Source of the DNA: JBBQNY01 sp038255255
GTDB taxonomy: Bacteria; Pseudomonadota; Gammaproteobacteria; Xanthomonadales; Ahniellaceae
NCBI GenBank assembly: GCA_038255255.1
Contig: JBBSLL010000020.1
Span: 1 to 55,239 of the forward strand
Length of the DNA: 55,239 bases
Reading direction: 5' to 3'
In this document: positions 41,705 through 50,766 of the stretch, piece after piece
Numbering within the stretch: position 1 is the first letter of the stretch
Layout: each line of letters starts with the position of its first letter
Made by a program: the position numbers and the translations under genes
The notes under the pieces: generated by a model
What the model was told of the DNA's origin: nothing
Seen by the model: only the letters and a program-made list of their open reading frames with translations
Database searches by the model: none

Positions 41705-42721
41705 ATGACTGAGGCGAGCCCCACGAGCACGCGCCTGTCGGTAAAGCAGCATGCCGCGACGCATATCCCGTGCGTTCTCTTCGATGCCCTGGGGGAGGAT
41801 CGCGACGTTGATGTGGCAGAGCTGGCAGGTATCGTTCCCACCGGAGATCAACTCCTCTGGGTTGACGCCTGCGGCCTTGCACCGGACGCGCTGACGGATC
41901 TGATTTCGACGCTCGGTTTTCCGGCAGGCGTGGCCGAGAGCCTGACGGCCGAGACCACCGACTTGCGCTTGCGCAACCACGGGGACTACTTCGAGTTGCG
42001 CGTAATCGCTGTCGCGCCGGGTAAAGACCTGCGCTTTTCAGGAGACATGCTGGGCATCGCGGCGGGTGCGAATCGTGTGCTGACCGTGCATGCGGTCGAG
42101 ATCCCGTTTCTCACCGCGCTGCGCCGACGCGAGCGTGGCAACACGCGGCTCGGAATGCTGGATGCAACGACTTTCGTAGCTGCCCTGCTCGACTGGCATC
42201 TCGGCACGTACTTCGATGCAGTCTCGGCTTTCGAACAAGTCGCGGACAAGCTGGAAACCGCGATCCTCGAGGACCACGATCCGCAGCTGTGCGACCTTCG
42301 CGACATGCGTAGGAGCGCCACGGTATTGCGTACGCTGCTGGCTCCGCATCGCCGCGTATTCGCGGCATTGCGCCGCCCGGATTTTCGCCCGGAGGATGCG
42401 GTTGCCGAGGCTCAATTCGCGGTCCTCGATTCGCACTTCGACCGGGCCATGGACCGCGTGGACTACACGCGGGAACTCGTGGTCGGCAGTTTCGAGATGT
42501 TTTCCAGCCGCATGGCGTTTCGCACCAACGAGAACATGCGCGCATTGACTTTCGTGACTGTCGTCATTGGCGTGTTGGCGGTCCTGGCGGGGCTTTTCGG
42601 AATGAACTTCGACGCGCCGATTTTTGCGACTGGCGAGCGCGGCTTCTGGTTCTCGGTTGGCGGAATGCTGGCCTTGCTGGTGGCGTCGCTCGTGGTGGGC
42701 AAGTGGCGCAACTTGTTCTGA
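41705..42721 (+). CDS. CorA-type divalent cation transporter
   Basis: A 338-residue protein of the CorA/ZntB superfamily: a large cytosolic alpha/beta domain, a long stalk helix (about residues 180-285) and two C-terminal TM helices. The signature loop GMNF follows TM1 (VLAVLAGLFGMNFDAP); the last TM ends in basic residues (VVGKWRNLF). CorA channels take up Mg2+ or Co2+, ZntB exports or imports Zn2+; which applies here is not visible. ATG start at 41705. Confidence 0.88.
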   Translation: MTEASPTSTRLSVKQHAATHIPCVLFDALGEDRDVDVAELAGIVPTGDQLLWVDACGLAPDALTDLISTLGFPAGVAESLTAETTDLRLRNHGDYFELRVIAVAPGKDLRFSGDMLGIAAGANRVLTVHAVEIPFLTALRRRERGNTRLGMLDATTFVAALLDWHLGTYFDAVSAFEQVADKLETAILEDHDPQLCDLRDMRRSATVLRTLLAPHRRVFAALRRPDFRPEDAVAEAQFAVLDSHFDRAMDRVDYTRELVVGSFEMFSSRMAFRTNENMRALTFVTVVIGVLAVLAGLFGMNFDAPIFATGERGFWFSVGGMLALLVASLVVGKWRNLF

Positions 42722-42872
42722 GTCAGCACGGCGCGCCGCGCGGACCCACTTCGTTTCATCTGAGAAGAACAAGTGAAATGCAGCCGTTTGCGATCCGAAA
42801 CTGAGGTCGTAATTCATGGTGGGTTTCCACGGCGTTGCCTACAGTCGGCGCCCCTTCCGAGGAGTTGTTGAC

Positions 42873-43484
42873 ATGGCCAGGCGCGACTACGACAAGAAGC
42901 AGGTACGCGAGTTGCTGTTGCAGGCGCTGGAAACCGAGCGCGGCGGCATCAAGATCTACGAGAACGCGATTCTTTCGGCGCAGAACCCCGATTTGAAGAA
43001 GGAATGGGAGGAGTACCTGGAGGAAACGCGCACGCACGAGCAGGTGCTGCTGCGGGTCTTCAGCGAACTTTCGATCGATCCCGAAGAGCGGAGCCCGGGA
43101 CGCGATGTCGTCGCGCATCAGGGCGCTTCGCTGGTCAGGGCCATCCAGATGGCGCGCGAAAACGCTTCAGCGGACGCGGCGGAACTGGTCGCCGGCGAAT
43201 GCGTGGTGCTGGCGGAGACCAAAGACCATATGAACTGGGAACTCATCGGCCACGTCGGGAAGAACGGCACCGGTCCGGAAGCCAAGGTACTGCTTGCGGC
43301 CCACGAAGCGGTTGAACAGGACGAGGATCACCACCTCTATCACACGACCGGTTGGACCCGGGAGCTTTGGATTCAGGCCCTTGGATTCCCGGCCGTGCTT
43401 CCACCGCCGGAAGAGATCAAAAAGGTCGAAACGGCAATCGGCGCCGCGCGTGCGGAGCATAAGCGGACTGAAATGCTGCAGTAG
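42873..43484 (+). CDS. Ferritin-like domain protein
   Basis: A 203-residue four-helix protein; start MARRDYDK has AGGAG eight bases upstream, better than the ATG 19 codons earlier. Helices carry spaced Glu/His pairs typical of a ferritin-like di-iron site: LETERGGIKIYENAI, EETRTHEQVLLR, AGECVVLAETKDHMNWELIGH and AHEAVEQDEDHHLYH. It resembles bacterial manganese-catalase/DUF892-type helical proteins but cannot be put in a named subfamily. A stress or metal-storage role is likely. It lies 150 bases after the CorA gene. Confidence 0.7.
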   Translation: MARRDYDKKQVRELLLQALETERGGIKIYENAILSAQNPDLKKEWEEYLEETRTHEQVLLRVFSELSIDPEERSPGRDVVAHQGASLVRAIQMARENASADAAELVAGECVVLAETKDHMNWELIGHVGKNGTGPEAKVLLAAHEAVEQDEDHHLYHTTGWTRELWIQALGFPAVLPPPEEIKKVETAIGAARAEHKRTEMLQ

Positions 43485-43614
43485 CTGGTCTGCGTTGCGC
43501 TTGGTTCACGGGCATCCGCGCAGGCCGAGCGACGCGACCCGCTCCTTGGGCCGCCACATGGGGGATGCGCACCGCGGGCGCGTCCCCGAACGCCCGCCGT
43601 ATGGGAGAGAAAAG

Positions 43615-43635
43615 TAATGGTATAACATACCATTA
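43615..43635. promoter_or_regulatory. Zur-like palindrome upstream of the TonB receptor
   Basis: TAATGGTAT-AAC-ATACCATTA is a perfect 9/3/9 inverted repeat, with an internal TATAAC that can be the -10 element. It resembles Zur boxes (AATGTTATAACATAACATT type) and is centred 41 bases before the ATG of the ZnuD-like gene. Confidence 0.7.
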
Positions 43636-43665
43636 ACCGTCGACTTTCCATGGACCACTCCTGCC

Positions 43666-45657
43666 ATGATTCGCGTCTCCTCGTTCCGCACGCAGCTCGC
43701 GCTCGCGATCTCTCTTGCGCTGGCCAGCGTGGAAGCCGCTGCCGCTTCCCAGGAGGCTTCCGATTCAAAGCACCGCGATGCCAAGCAGCTCGACGAAGTG
43801 GTGGTTACAGCTTCCCCCTTTCTCAGCACCGCAGACGAGCTGTCGGACCCCGTCGATGTGCTGGCCGGCGAGCGGCTGGAGGAAGACCGGGCAGCCACGC
43901 TTGGCGAAACGGTCAGCGGCCTACCCGGCGTACAGAGCTCATACTTTGGCCCCGGCGTGGGCCGACCAGTGATTCGTGGACTCGACGGGCCGCGAGTAAG
44001 TGTGTTGACAGGCGGCCTCGGCACGCAGGACGTGTCCAGCGTCAGCCAGGATCACGCGGTATCGGTCGAACCGTTTCTCGCCGACCAGATCGAAGTGCTC
44101 AAGGGTCCTTCAACGTTGCTGTACGGCTCCGGTGCGATCGGCGGCGTGGTCAACGTCGTCGACGGACGCATTCCGGAAGTCGCGCCGGCCGAGGTCTTTT
44201 CCGGACGCAGCGAAGTGCGTTACGACTCCGTTTCCGACGGATACACCGGCATGCTGCGCGCCGACGCGGGCAACGATCGCTTCGCCATGCACTTCGACGG
44301 CGTGCATCGCGACAACGGTGATTACGACATCCCGGACGGACAGCTTCCCAACAGCTTCATCGAGACGCAGACTGGCGCCTTCGGCGCTTCCCTGCTCGGG
44401 GACTGGGGTTTCCTCGGATTTTCCGTGTCCCGCTTGCTCAATGCCTATGGAAATCCGGGCGAGCCGGGCGATCCCGCAGAAGGCGAGCCTGGCGTTTCCC
44501 TCGACATCGCGCAGAACCGCTACACCCTGAAAGGGGGATGGACCCAGCCCTTCGGCATCTTCGACGGAGCGCGCTTTTCGCTCGTCAGCAGCGACTATGA
44601 GCACACCGAGTTCGAGGGCGAAGAAGTCGGCACCGTATTCGTGAACGACGGCCTCGAGGGTCGATTCGAGCTGACCCATTCCCCGATTGGCGGTTGGAGC
44701 GGTGCGATTGGGCTCCAGTTCGGCGATCGGGAGTTCGAGGCCATCGGCGAAGAGGCCTTTGTGCCGAAAACGCAGACCGAATCCCTTGGGCTTTTCGTGG
44801 TGGAACAGCGCAAGTGGGACCGGTTCCAGCTCGATCTCGGCGCCCGCATCGACAACATCGAGAGCAATCCGCTCGGCGGCGAATCGCGCGACTTCAGTCC
44901 GCTGAGCTTGTCAGCTGGCTCGATCTGGCGCTTCGACGATGCCATGCATTTGAGTTTCAACCTCGATCGGGCCGCCCGCGCCCCTGCGGAAGAGGAGCTT
45001 TTTGCGAACGGTCCCCACATCGCCACCGCGTCGTTCGAGATCGGAGACTCGGATATTTCAGAAGAAGTCGCGAACCAGGCTGAAGTCGGGCTTCACTATC
45101 ACACGGATGTCGTCGAAGCGAAGGTTTCCGCCTACTACAACCGCTTCGACGATTACATCTTCCTCGTGGATACGGGAGACATCGAAGACGACCTGCCGGT
45201 GCGCCAATGGACGCAGAACGATGCGCGCTTCCGCGGCCTCGAAGGTGAGGTGCTCTGGCGCATCACGGACGGCGCAAGAGGCGCGTTCGACCTCAGGCTG
45301 TTCGGCGACGCCGTCCGCGCCACGTTGACCGGCGGCGGCGGGAACGTGCCGCGCATCGTCCCTTCCCGGCTCGGAGCCGACCTGCGGTGGAAATCCGGCG
45401 GCTGGCGCGCCTCCATCGGCGCGGTCCGGTACGCGGATCAGGACGACGTCGCGACTATCGAAACGCCCACGGATGGATACACGCTGGTCGATGCCCATGT
45501 TGCCTATCACGGCGATTCGACGAACTTCGCATGGGAACTCTTTGCCGATGCGACCAACCTGACCGACCAGGACGCCCGCGTACACACCTCGTTCCTCAAG
45601 GACCGCGTGCCTCGACCGGGGCGCGGTTTCTCGATCGGCTTTCGCGCCTACTTTTGA
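43666..45657 (+). CDS. znuD: TonB-dependent zinc receptor, ZnuD-like
   Basis: A 663-residue outer-membrane receptor. A signal peptide (LALAISLALASVEAAA), a TonB box (DEVVVTAS), a plug domain (LPGVQSSYFGPGVGRPVIRGL, GPSTLLYGSGAIGGVVNVVD) and a 22-strand barrel follow. The end DARVHTSFLKDRVPRPGRGFSIGFRAYF matches the conserved ZnuD C-terminus and closes on phenylalanine. The mature part has few long His loops, unlike neisserial ZnuD. Zinc uptake is inferred from this ending and the upstream Zur-like site; the symbol follows that inference. Confidence 0.8.
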   Translation: MIRVSSFRTQLALAISLALASVEAAAASQEASDSKHRDAKQLDEVVVTASPFLSTADELSDPVDVLAGERLEEDRAATLGETVSGLPGVQSSYFGPGVGRPVIRGLDGPRVSVLTGGLGTQDVSSVSQDHAVSVEPFLADQIEVLKGPSTLLYGSGAIGGVVNVVDGRIPEVAPAEVFSGRSEVRYDSVSDGYTGMLRADAGNDRFAMHFDGVHRDNGDYDIPDGQLPNSFIETQTGAFGASLLGDWGFLGFSVSRLLNAYGNPGEPGDPAEGEPGVSLDIAQNRYTLKGGWTQPFGIFDGARFSLVSSDYEHTEFEGEEVGTVFVNDGLEGRFELTHSPIGGWSGAIGLQFGDREFEAIGEEAFVPKTQTESLGLFVVEQRKWDRFQLDLGARIDNIESNPLGGESRDFSPLSLSAGSIWRFDDAMHLSFNLDRAARAPAEEELFANGPHIATASFEIGDSDISEEVANQAEVGLHYHTDVVEAKVSAYYNRFDDYIFLVDTGDIEDDLPVRQWTQNDARFRGLEGEVLWRITDGARGAFDLRLFGDAVRATLTGGGGNVPRIVPSRLGADLRWKSGGWRASIGAVRYADQDDVATIETPTDGYTLVDAHVAYHGDSTNFAWELFADATNLTDQDARVHTSFLKDRVPRPGRGFSIGFRAYF

Positions 45658-45718
45658 GCGCCTCGCTGGACCGGGTCTGCGTCTTGGCAGCATCGGATGA
45701 CGGGCGTTATTGCCCACG

Positions 45719-46213
45719 TCAAGACGGCTGGACCGACGAGCATTCCATGGAGGCCCCCGCGGGCTTCAGTGTGAAGCGCGAATGGCCCCGGTCCTCGATG
45801 TATTCGAGCCACCTGCCGAGGAACGCGTTGATGCGCAACCTGTAGCCGAACACGGCTTTGGGCAGTGCCAGTCGACCCAGTACATCCTCGATGCGTTGCT
45901 GGTCGTCGCACGCGACGATCTCCGCAACGCTCGCGTCGCGGTAGAACCGCAGCTCCGCACCCGGATCGAGTGCCCGGGCCTCGCCCGGAAATTCGTAATT
46001 GAGGCTGAGCAACGTGGTGTACGCCTGCTGCTCGTGGACGCGCAGCCAGAGCGGCTGATCTCCCTTGACAGTGGACCGGTAGGTGCCGGGTGCCAGCAGA
46101 TGCGGAGAAAATAGGCGCGCCAGCCGCCAGTAGTTGTCTCCATAGAGACCCATGAGATAGGCGAACGCGGTGGCGTTCCGGGTGGCGTGGCGATGTTGGT
46201 CGAGCGATTGCAT
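45719..46213 (-). CDS. DUF1249 family protein
   Basis: A 164-residue protein of the gammaproteobacterial DUF1249 family. The start MQSLDQHRHATR is preferred to upstream ATGs that lack family sequence. The pattern FAYLMGLYGDNYWRLARLF, EQQAYTTLLSLNYEF, AELRFYRDASVAEIVACDDQQR and a late LRINAFLGRWLEYIEDRGH is that of the family; function is unknown. It converges with the receptor gene, with 61 bases between stops and no clear hairpin. Confidence 0.85.
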   Translation of the reverse strand: MQSLDQHRHATRNATAFAYLMGLYGDNYWRLARLFSPHLLAPGTYRSTVKGDQPLWLRVHEQQAYTTLLSLNYEFPGEARALDPGAELRFYRDASVAEIVACDDQQRIEDVLGRLALPKAVFGYRLRINAFLGRWLEYIEDRGHSRFTLKPAGASMECSSVQPS

Positions 46214-46475
46214 GACTGGACGGTATACCCCCCGCGCCGCGTCGAACAGACTTGACTTCGCGCCCCGGTAGCGTGCCAAAGTAGCCGTCTGATTCCAGCG
46301 AGCCGTCGCACTTCGACGCAGTTGTCCACGCTGACCTTCCGCGCAGCCCGCGCACCGCCTCGCACTGTTCAGTGCCGAGTTACGGGCACCGCCTATGCTG
46401 CCCGTTCTTTCGCAATCGACGCCGGAAACCCAAGGGCGAAGTTGCGCTCCGTTTGCTCACCATGGAATTCCGCAC

Positions 46476-46679
46476 ATGCCAACCGAAGTTCGAGACGACA
46501 AGCAGGGTCAGAAGAACACGCCAAAAGGCCAGGACGATTCGCCCGGATCCGCCGACGGCAAGAAGCAGGGCGCACTCCATCACGGGCATGGCAAGAACCA
46601 GCCCATGCCGCAGGACAAAGACACGGATTCAAAGACGCCGGCGTCAAAGTCAGGCGAGTCGAGGAAGTCCGGCGGCTGA
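46476..46679 (+). CDS. Small hydrophilic protein of unknown function
   Basis: A 67-residue Lys/Gly/Asp/His-rich protein beginning MPTEVRDDKQGQKN, with GALHHGHGKNQPMPQDKD and a Ser/Lys-rich ending. It is predicted disordered and cytosolic, like short stress-related proteins. No family is recognised. Longer frames upstream have no family content. Faces the small membrane gene at 46688, eight bases from stop to stop. Confidence 0.4.
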   Translation: MPTEVRDDKQGQKNTPKGQDDSPGSADGKKQGALHHGHGKNQPMPQDKDTDSKTPASKSGESRKSGG

Positions 46680-46687
46680 GCTCCCGC

Positions 46688-46789
46688 TCAGCCTGCGCAA
46701 CCGCGCAAAGCCAGGTTCAACAACACCGTCAGCACAATCGAAGCGAAGATGCTGATCAGGCAACCGGAAGTCCTGAACTTGATCGTCAT
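46688..46789 (-). CDS. Very small single-TM protein
   Basis: A 33-residue frame: MTIKFRTSGCLISIFASIV, then LTVLLNLALRGCAG to the stop. It is a basic head and one TM helix with a CL motif, of the kind often found as small membrane proteins in xanthomonads. It is short and lacks a strong ribosome-binding site. Confidence 0.4.
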   Translation of the reverse strand: MTIKFRTSGCLISIFASIVLTVLLNLALRGCAG

Positions 46790-46886
46790 TTCGACCGCCC
46801 GCGTCATCTCCGTCAGTCGAGAGTAGCTGCGGGTAACGTGGGAAACCGGCTGTCAGGCTGGCCGGCATGTTCCAGCCAGCCGATGT

Positions 46887-47867
46887 TCACTCGAAGCCGT
46901 TGACGAACACCGTCTCCGCAGCGGCGCTGCATTGCGACTGGTACAGGCACGCTGCCCATTCGGGGTGATCGACGAAAGGGTTCCGGTTGCCCTGAAAACT
47001 CTGGATGACCGCGTTGCGCATCTGCTCCCGCTCGTCCGGCGGATCCTGTGCATGCCACTGCAGCAAGGTCGCGAGCAACCCCATGTAGGCAACACTCGCA
47101 TTTCCGCCCGAGGGCGCGATGAGCGATGGGATGTCGGTCAGGCGCAGGTCCGGCTCCGCAAACCCCGTGACGCCGTGCACGCCGCCTTCGTAGCGTATGT
47201 CCATGTAGAGAATGGCGCGCGCCACATTGCCGCGCAGTGCATCCCACACTTGCCACAGACCACTGCAGCGGAGGTTGTCGTGGCCGGGGCCACCCTGGCC
47301 AAAGTAGGCCACGGTGGCGAAGGCTTCGCCGCTCGCACAGGTGCCGAAGGGCAAGTTGCCGCGCGCCGCGTTATGGCCGACGTCGGAGAGCATCAGCATG
47401 TGCGTGTCGGTGAAAGCGGAATTCGCCGGCCCGTCGTTCGGAAATCCGAGGGAGTTCGGCCACGTGTGCTCACGGTTGTAAAGGCCGGGGCCACCACCGG
47501 TCTTGGCGTAACTCGAGTTCTTGTAGACATCGAGGATCCGTGTTCCGACCAGCGGATCCTCGTCGGCGAGTTCGAGCACATCCCAGGTGTCCGTCACGCT
47601 GGCGGTGTACGGAATCCTCGTGTGGTCGTCGATGACCTCGTGCAGTGTTGAGCGCAGTGTCGACGGACTGCCGGCATCCACAGTGGCGTAGTAATTTCCC
47701 CTGCTCGCGGAGGTCGTGGAAAAATTCGAATAGTCAGCGAGCAGCGGAACAGGCGTGCCGCCCGCGACGGGATTGTCGTAATGCAGCTCGTTGATGAAAA
47801 CGGCTGTCTGGGCCGACACGGCGACGCACGCGAACAGGCTGGTGGCGGCCAGGACACGAAGAAGCAT
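46887..47867 (-). CDS. Secreted endonuclease I family nuclease with lamin-tail-like start
   Basis: A 326-residue exported nuclease. The signal peptide (AATSLFACVAVSAQ) is followed by VFINELHYDNP, the opening strand of a lamin-tail domain whose remainder is missing. The nuclease domain then spans about residues 60-280, with YNREHTWPNSLGF and THMLML carrying the beta-beta-alpha-metal active site. The C-terminus ends ETVFVNGFE, a short tail that recurs on secreted proteins of this group. Its ATG lies 22 bases from the outer att copy of the island. Confidence 0.85.
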   Translation of the reverse strand: MLLRVLAATSLFACVAVSAQTAVFINELHYDNPVAGGTPVPLLADYSNFSTTSASRGNYYATVDAGSPSTLRSTLHEVIDDHTRIPYTASVTDTWDVLELADEDPLVGTRILDVYKNSSYAKTGGGPGLYNREHTWPNSLGFPNDGPANSAFTDTHMLMLSDVGHNAARGNLPFGTCASGEAFATVAYFGQGGPGHDNLRCSGLWQVWDALRGNVARAILYMDIRYEGGVHGVTGFAEPDLRLTDIPSLIAPSGGNASVAYMGLLATLLQWHAQDPPDEREQMRNAVIQSFQGNRNPFVDHPEWAACLYQSQCSAAAETVFVNGFE

Positions 47868-47889
47868 CAGGGAGTCCCAGTCAGGTCAA

Positions 47890-47905
47890 TGGTGCCCGGG
47901 GCCGG
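47890..47905. repeat. Outer attachment site copy of the tRNA-Leu 3' end
   Basis: TGGTGCCCGGGGCCGG repeats bases 54716-54731 exactly. It is the displaced 3' end of the original tRNA-Leu target. Confidence 0.85.
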
Positions 47906-47966
47906 CGCCGCATAGTCGCCGTAAGCCGTTGAATGCACTATGGCAGTAAACCGGCCCATTCCAAAA

Positions 47967-47991
47967 GTACCCCCATTTGTATCCCCACGTT
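47967..47991. repeat. Integrase arm-type sites, outer end
   Basis: GTACCCCCA and TATCCCCACGTT occur in tandem 62 bases inside the att copy and recur, in reversed order, at 54584-54607 beside the integrase. Paired sites at both ends fit integrase arm binding. Confidence 0.6.
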
Positions 47992-48534
47992 TTCCGGCCA
48001 TGGCCTCAGATGGCGCCATCGTCGGGGAGTAGGAAATGTCGCACGCGATCCGCCGTCATTGTCCTACCCATCCGCGAGGCCCCGGGACCGCGCGGGCTCG
48101 GTCAATGTACAACCCCTTTCCCCGCAACCCCCGCCGCTACAGCGTTTCAGGGACCTGCTGCTGCGGCCTATCGGGGCCGAAAAACTCCCGAACCCCGCGA
48201 GACTCCGCGCCCCGTGGTCGGCGTCGACCTCAGGGAGGACCCGCCGCAATTCCGAATTTGCATACTGACGGCGCAGAGATTCCGCTGGGTCAGCGTGTCG
48301 GCGTCCGACTCTGCATACTTCCCGGCCCCCCATCGGGTAAGCAATTTCCTACTCTGTGCGTCGTCGCTTTCCCATCGGCACGCGCGCAGATAACGCACCC
48401 CGCATGGGCAACGCCATGGGGTAGGTTCGCAACATCGACCAAGAGCGCCCTCCGCTCGGTCCTGCTTGCGAACCTTTTGGATCGCTGGGACATTACGGAC
48501 GCGCCGTCCCGTTGGCGGCAGATAGGGGGTACCT
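47992..48534. other. Non-coding island stretch
   Basis: Frames on both strands overlap one another and have shuffled Arg/Pro content without ribosome-binding sites. It may hold regulatory or transfer-related sequence; I see no clear motif. Confidence 0.45.
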
Positions 48535-48879
48535 GTGAAGTCGACTCTTAGATTGGCGTTCGTCGCATCAATTCCGGTTGCGCTGTTGGGCGGCTGTTTC
48601 AACATGCCCACGCAGCCGTCGCAGATTTCCGGCGCGTATTCGTCGGGGTTGAAATACGAGCAATTCGATTGTCAGCGCCTTGCGGCTGAAGCTGATTCGC
48701 TGGCAAGGCGGGAGAATCAGCTCGTCGTCGCCATGGAACAGCGATACAAGACTAGTCAGACTCAGGCGTTCTTTCTGGGCTTCGGGCAGGGTGACGGCGT
48801 CGAAGCTTCCGAACTGGCCAACGTGCGGGGAGAAAAGGAAGCGGTCCGCAAAGCGATGGAAACCAAGCCCTGCAAGTGA
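48535..48879 (+). CDS. Small putative lipoprotein
   Basis: A 114-residue exported protein with signal peptide and lipobox (FVASIPVALLGGC). The mature part has a helical stretch (FDCQRLAAEADSLARRENQLVVAMEQRY) and a short GFGQGDGVE segment, and ends CK. A GGGGGTACC region before the start is GC-rich but weak as a ribosome-binding site; the GTG four bases upstream is out of frame. Island cargo of unknown role. Confidence 0.6.
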   Translation: MKSTLRLAFVASIPVALLGGCFNMPTQPSQISGAYSSGLKYEQFDCQRLAAEADSLARRENQLVVAMEQRYKTSQTQAFFLGFGQGDGVEASELANVRGEKEAVRKAMETKPCK

Positions 48880-48956
48880 GGGCCAGGTCCCGCTGAGTTG
48901 TGGCCCCGCCGGATTGTTCTAGCGGGGGATCAATTCGGTCGGCCCACCTTGAATTG

Positions 48957-49023
48957 GAAAATTATTCCGATCTATGGCGGTGGCGAGAACCATGCGTTGT
49001 GCAACCCGGGGCGCCCGAACTTT
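48957..49023. repeat. Diverged 67-base repeat, copy A
   Basis: This 67-base non-coding segment aligns without gaps to 51021-51087 with 48 identities (72%). Both start GAAAATT and end ACTTT. Confidence 0.65.
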
Positions 49024-49073
49024 CGAGGCGCCCTAGTTCTTTGGTTGTTTCCGAGAGGCGCGCGCTCCGCTCG

Positions 49074-49550
49074 TCACTTCGCAAGGATGAGTTTTTTCCG
49101 CGCGTCGAACTCGTCAGCCGTAATGATGCCGCTGTCTAGCAGCGCCTTCAGTTTGGTTAGTTCCGTGTACAAATCGTCCGATGGCTTCCCAGCATCGCCG
49201 TCCTGAAGTCGCACGTCGCTCTGAACTCGGACGTTTGCCACTGGTTGAGCCGTGGGGCGTGACAATTCGTAATCGCCCGCAGACAGGCAGCGAAACTGCA
49301 CCTCTGCGTTAGCAAACGATCTGCCTGGCACTCCATCGGTACCGCTCTCGATGACAGGTTGAAACTGCTTTCCCTGGCCTCTGCAAAAGGCGGTTGCTTC
49401 TCGATAAATGTCTGCCTTGACTGAGCCAGCGGAATGAAACCCTGTCGAGCTCTGTTTCGTAATCATAAAAGTGTCCTGCCCGATGGAGACGGGCCCCGAG
49501 CTCGCGCAGCCTCCACAGGCCAAAAGTGTGAGGAGAAGGATCTTCTTCAT
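49074..49550 (-). CDS. Lipoprotein with SHOCT domain
   Basis: A 158-residue lipoprotein: signal peptide with lipobox LLACGGC, a middle domain (HSAGSVKADIYREATAFCRGQGKQ) and a C-terminal SHOCT domain (DLYTELTKLKALLDSGIITADEFDARKKLILAK). SHOCT is a short helical oligomerisation motif found in membrane and envelope proteins. Role unknown. It lies between the two copies of the 67-base repeat. Confidence 0.75.
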   Translation of the reverse strand: MKKILLLTLLACGGCASSGPVSIGQDTFMITKQSSTGFHSAGSVKADIYREATAFCRGQGKQFQPVIESGTDGVPGRSFANAEVQFRCLSAGDYELSRPTAQPVANVRVQSDVRLQDGDAGKPSDDLYTELTKLKALLDSGIITADEFDARKKLILAK

Positions 49551-49758
49551 AGAGGTCTCCGCGTGTTAGCCGCAGTCGAACTAAGGACGGTGCGCACCTC
49601 CGGCGAGCTCGCCCGACCCGTTGAAATACACAAAGCTGTCATGAATGCTACTCGCACAGGCACCTTCCCCACTCTCTAGGGTGCTGCTAAAGCAGCGGGT
49701 CCAGGAGACGGCTCCAGTCGGCCAATCGCGCACAACCAACTAACAAAAATCCTTCGAA

Positions 49759-50766
49759 CTATTCGAGGACATCCATCAGTCGCCGCCACTCAGCCTCAAC
49801 GTCGGGATGCACGTCCGCGTTGGCAGTCCCCGGCCCGCTAAGGGAGGCAGACGGGACCATCACTTCGCGCGCTCGCGCAAACACGCCGCTTGACGGCCCA
49901 GTGGCTGACGCGGCCTTGGGGTCTGCGGTCGACGGACCGTTGCCGGTTTGAACGAAAAGTCTGCTGGCTGACCGAAAACCTCTCACGGTAACGATGGGCG
50001 AGAGCACACCGTTTTCGGAGAAACGAGCCTGCCCGTCGAACTGTGACAAACCCGATTGAACGTTGTAGAGCAGGAAGACACTCTGACCCTGCGCGTTCAC
50101 GGCGTCCTTCACCACAATTGCGTGGGAGCCTGTGCTGCTCACGAATCCGCCCGCTGCGTCGTGATTGGCGTAGTCGAAGGCCGTACAGCGCGCATAGCTC
50201 GCGTCATCAGGCCGGCAGCCTAAGTATGTGTTGGCCGCTGTGGAACTGATTCGATCTAGCTTGATCACGTCGCCAAAGAATGGATGAGCATTCGCCGCAA
50301 CAAGCGGAGAAAAATCGAGCGTTATCTGCCACTCGCCTAGCATCTGTTGAAGAGTGTTGCCGTGCGCAAAGTTGAACCGCTGGATAGGAATGATCCGACC
50401 ATTGAGGTTCAGTAAAGCGCGCGTCTCCGACGTGAACACTATGGACATGCTTCCCCCGGCCCCGTTTAAGGTGATCGGTCGACCGGCGTACGAGCAGGTA
50501 TTGCATTGACCGGCGGTGAAGCCATCCAAGGTCGCGCTGAATGTGCTATTGCCGCCGATCACGTTTGCGCCGATAAAGAATGCCGAAGTCCCGTTCGTGT
50601 CGTATCCATAGAGCAACACAGCCATTACGTTGTCTTGAATCTCTATCGTGTAACCGCGTCCATCTTCTAAGGGATCCCACCAAAGTCCGGACTCAGGTGT
50701 GAAAGCGCCCGCCCAACCGGCAAACGAAAAAAGAAGGGCGGCGAAGGCCCTGCGTAGAGTTTTCAT
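49759..50766 (-). CDS. Secreted protein with GxWWxPxExGRG motif
   Basis: A 335-residue exported protein; start MKTLRRAF carries the signal peptide (AALLFSFAGWAGAF). The motif SGLWWDPLEDGRGYTIEIQ opens a beta-rich domain of a type common on secreted proteins of this group but of unknown function. A C-terminal Pro/Ser/Ala-rich linker precedes a last helix (VEAEWRRLMDVLE). Longer upstream frames lack content. Island cargo. Confidence 0.6.
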   Translation of the reverse strand: MKTLRRAFAALLFSFAGWAGAFTPESGLWWDPLEDGRGYTIEIQDNVMAVLLYGYDTNGTSAFFIGANVIGGNSTFSATLDGFTAGQCNTCSYAGRPITLNGAGGSMSIVFTSETRALLNLNGRIIPIQRFNFAHGNTLQQMLGEWQITLDFSPLVAANAHPFFGDVIKLDRISSTAANTYLGCRPDDASYARCTAFDYANHDAAGGFVSSTGSHAIVVKDAVNAQGQSVFLLYNVQSGLSQFDGQARFSENGVLSPIVTVRGFRSASRLFVQTGNGPSTADPKAASATGPSSGVFARAREVMVPSASLSGPGTANADVHPDVEAEWRRLMDVLE

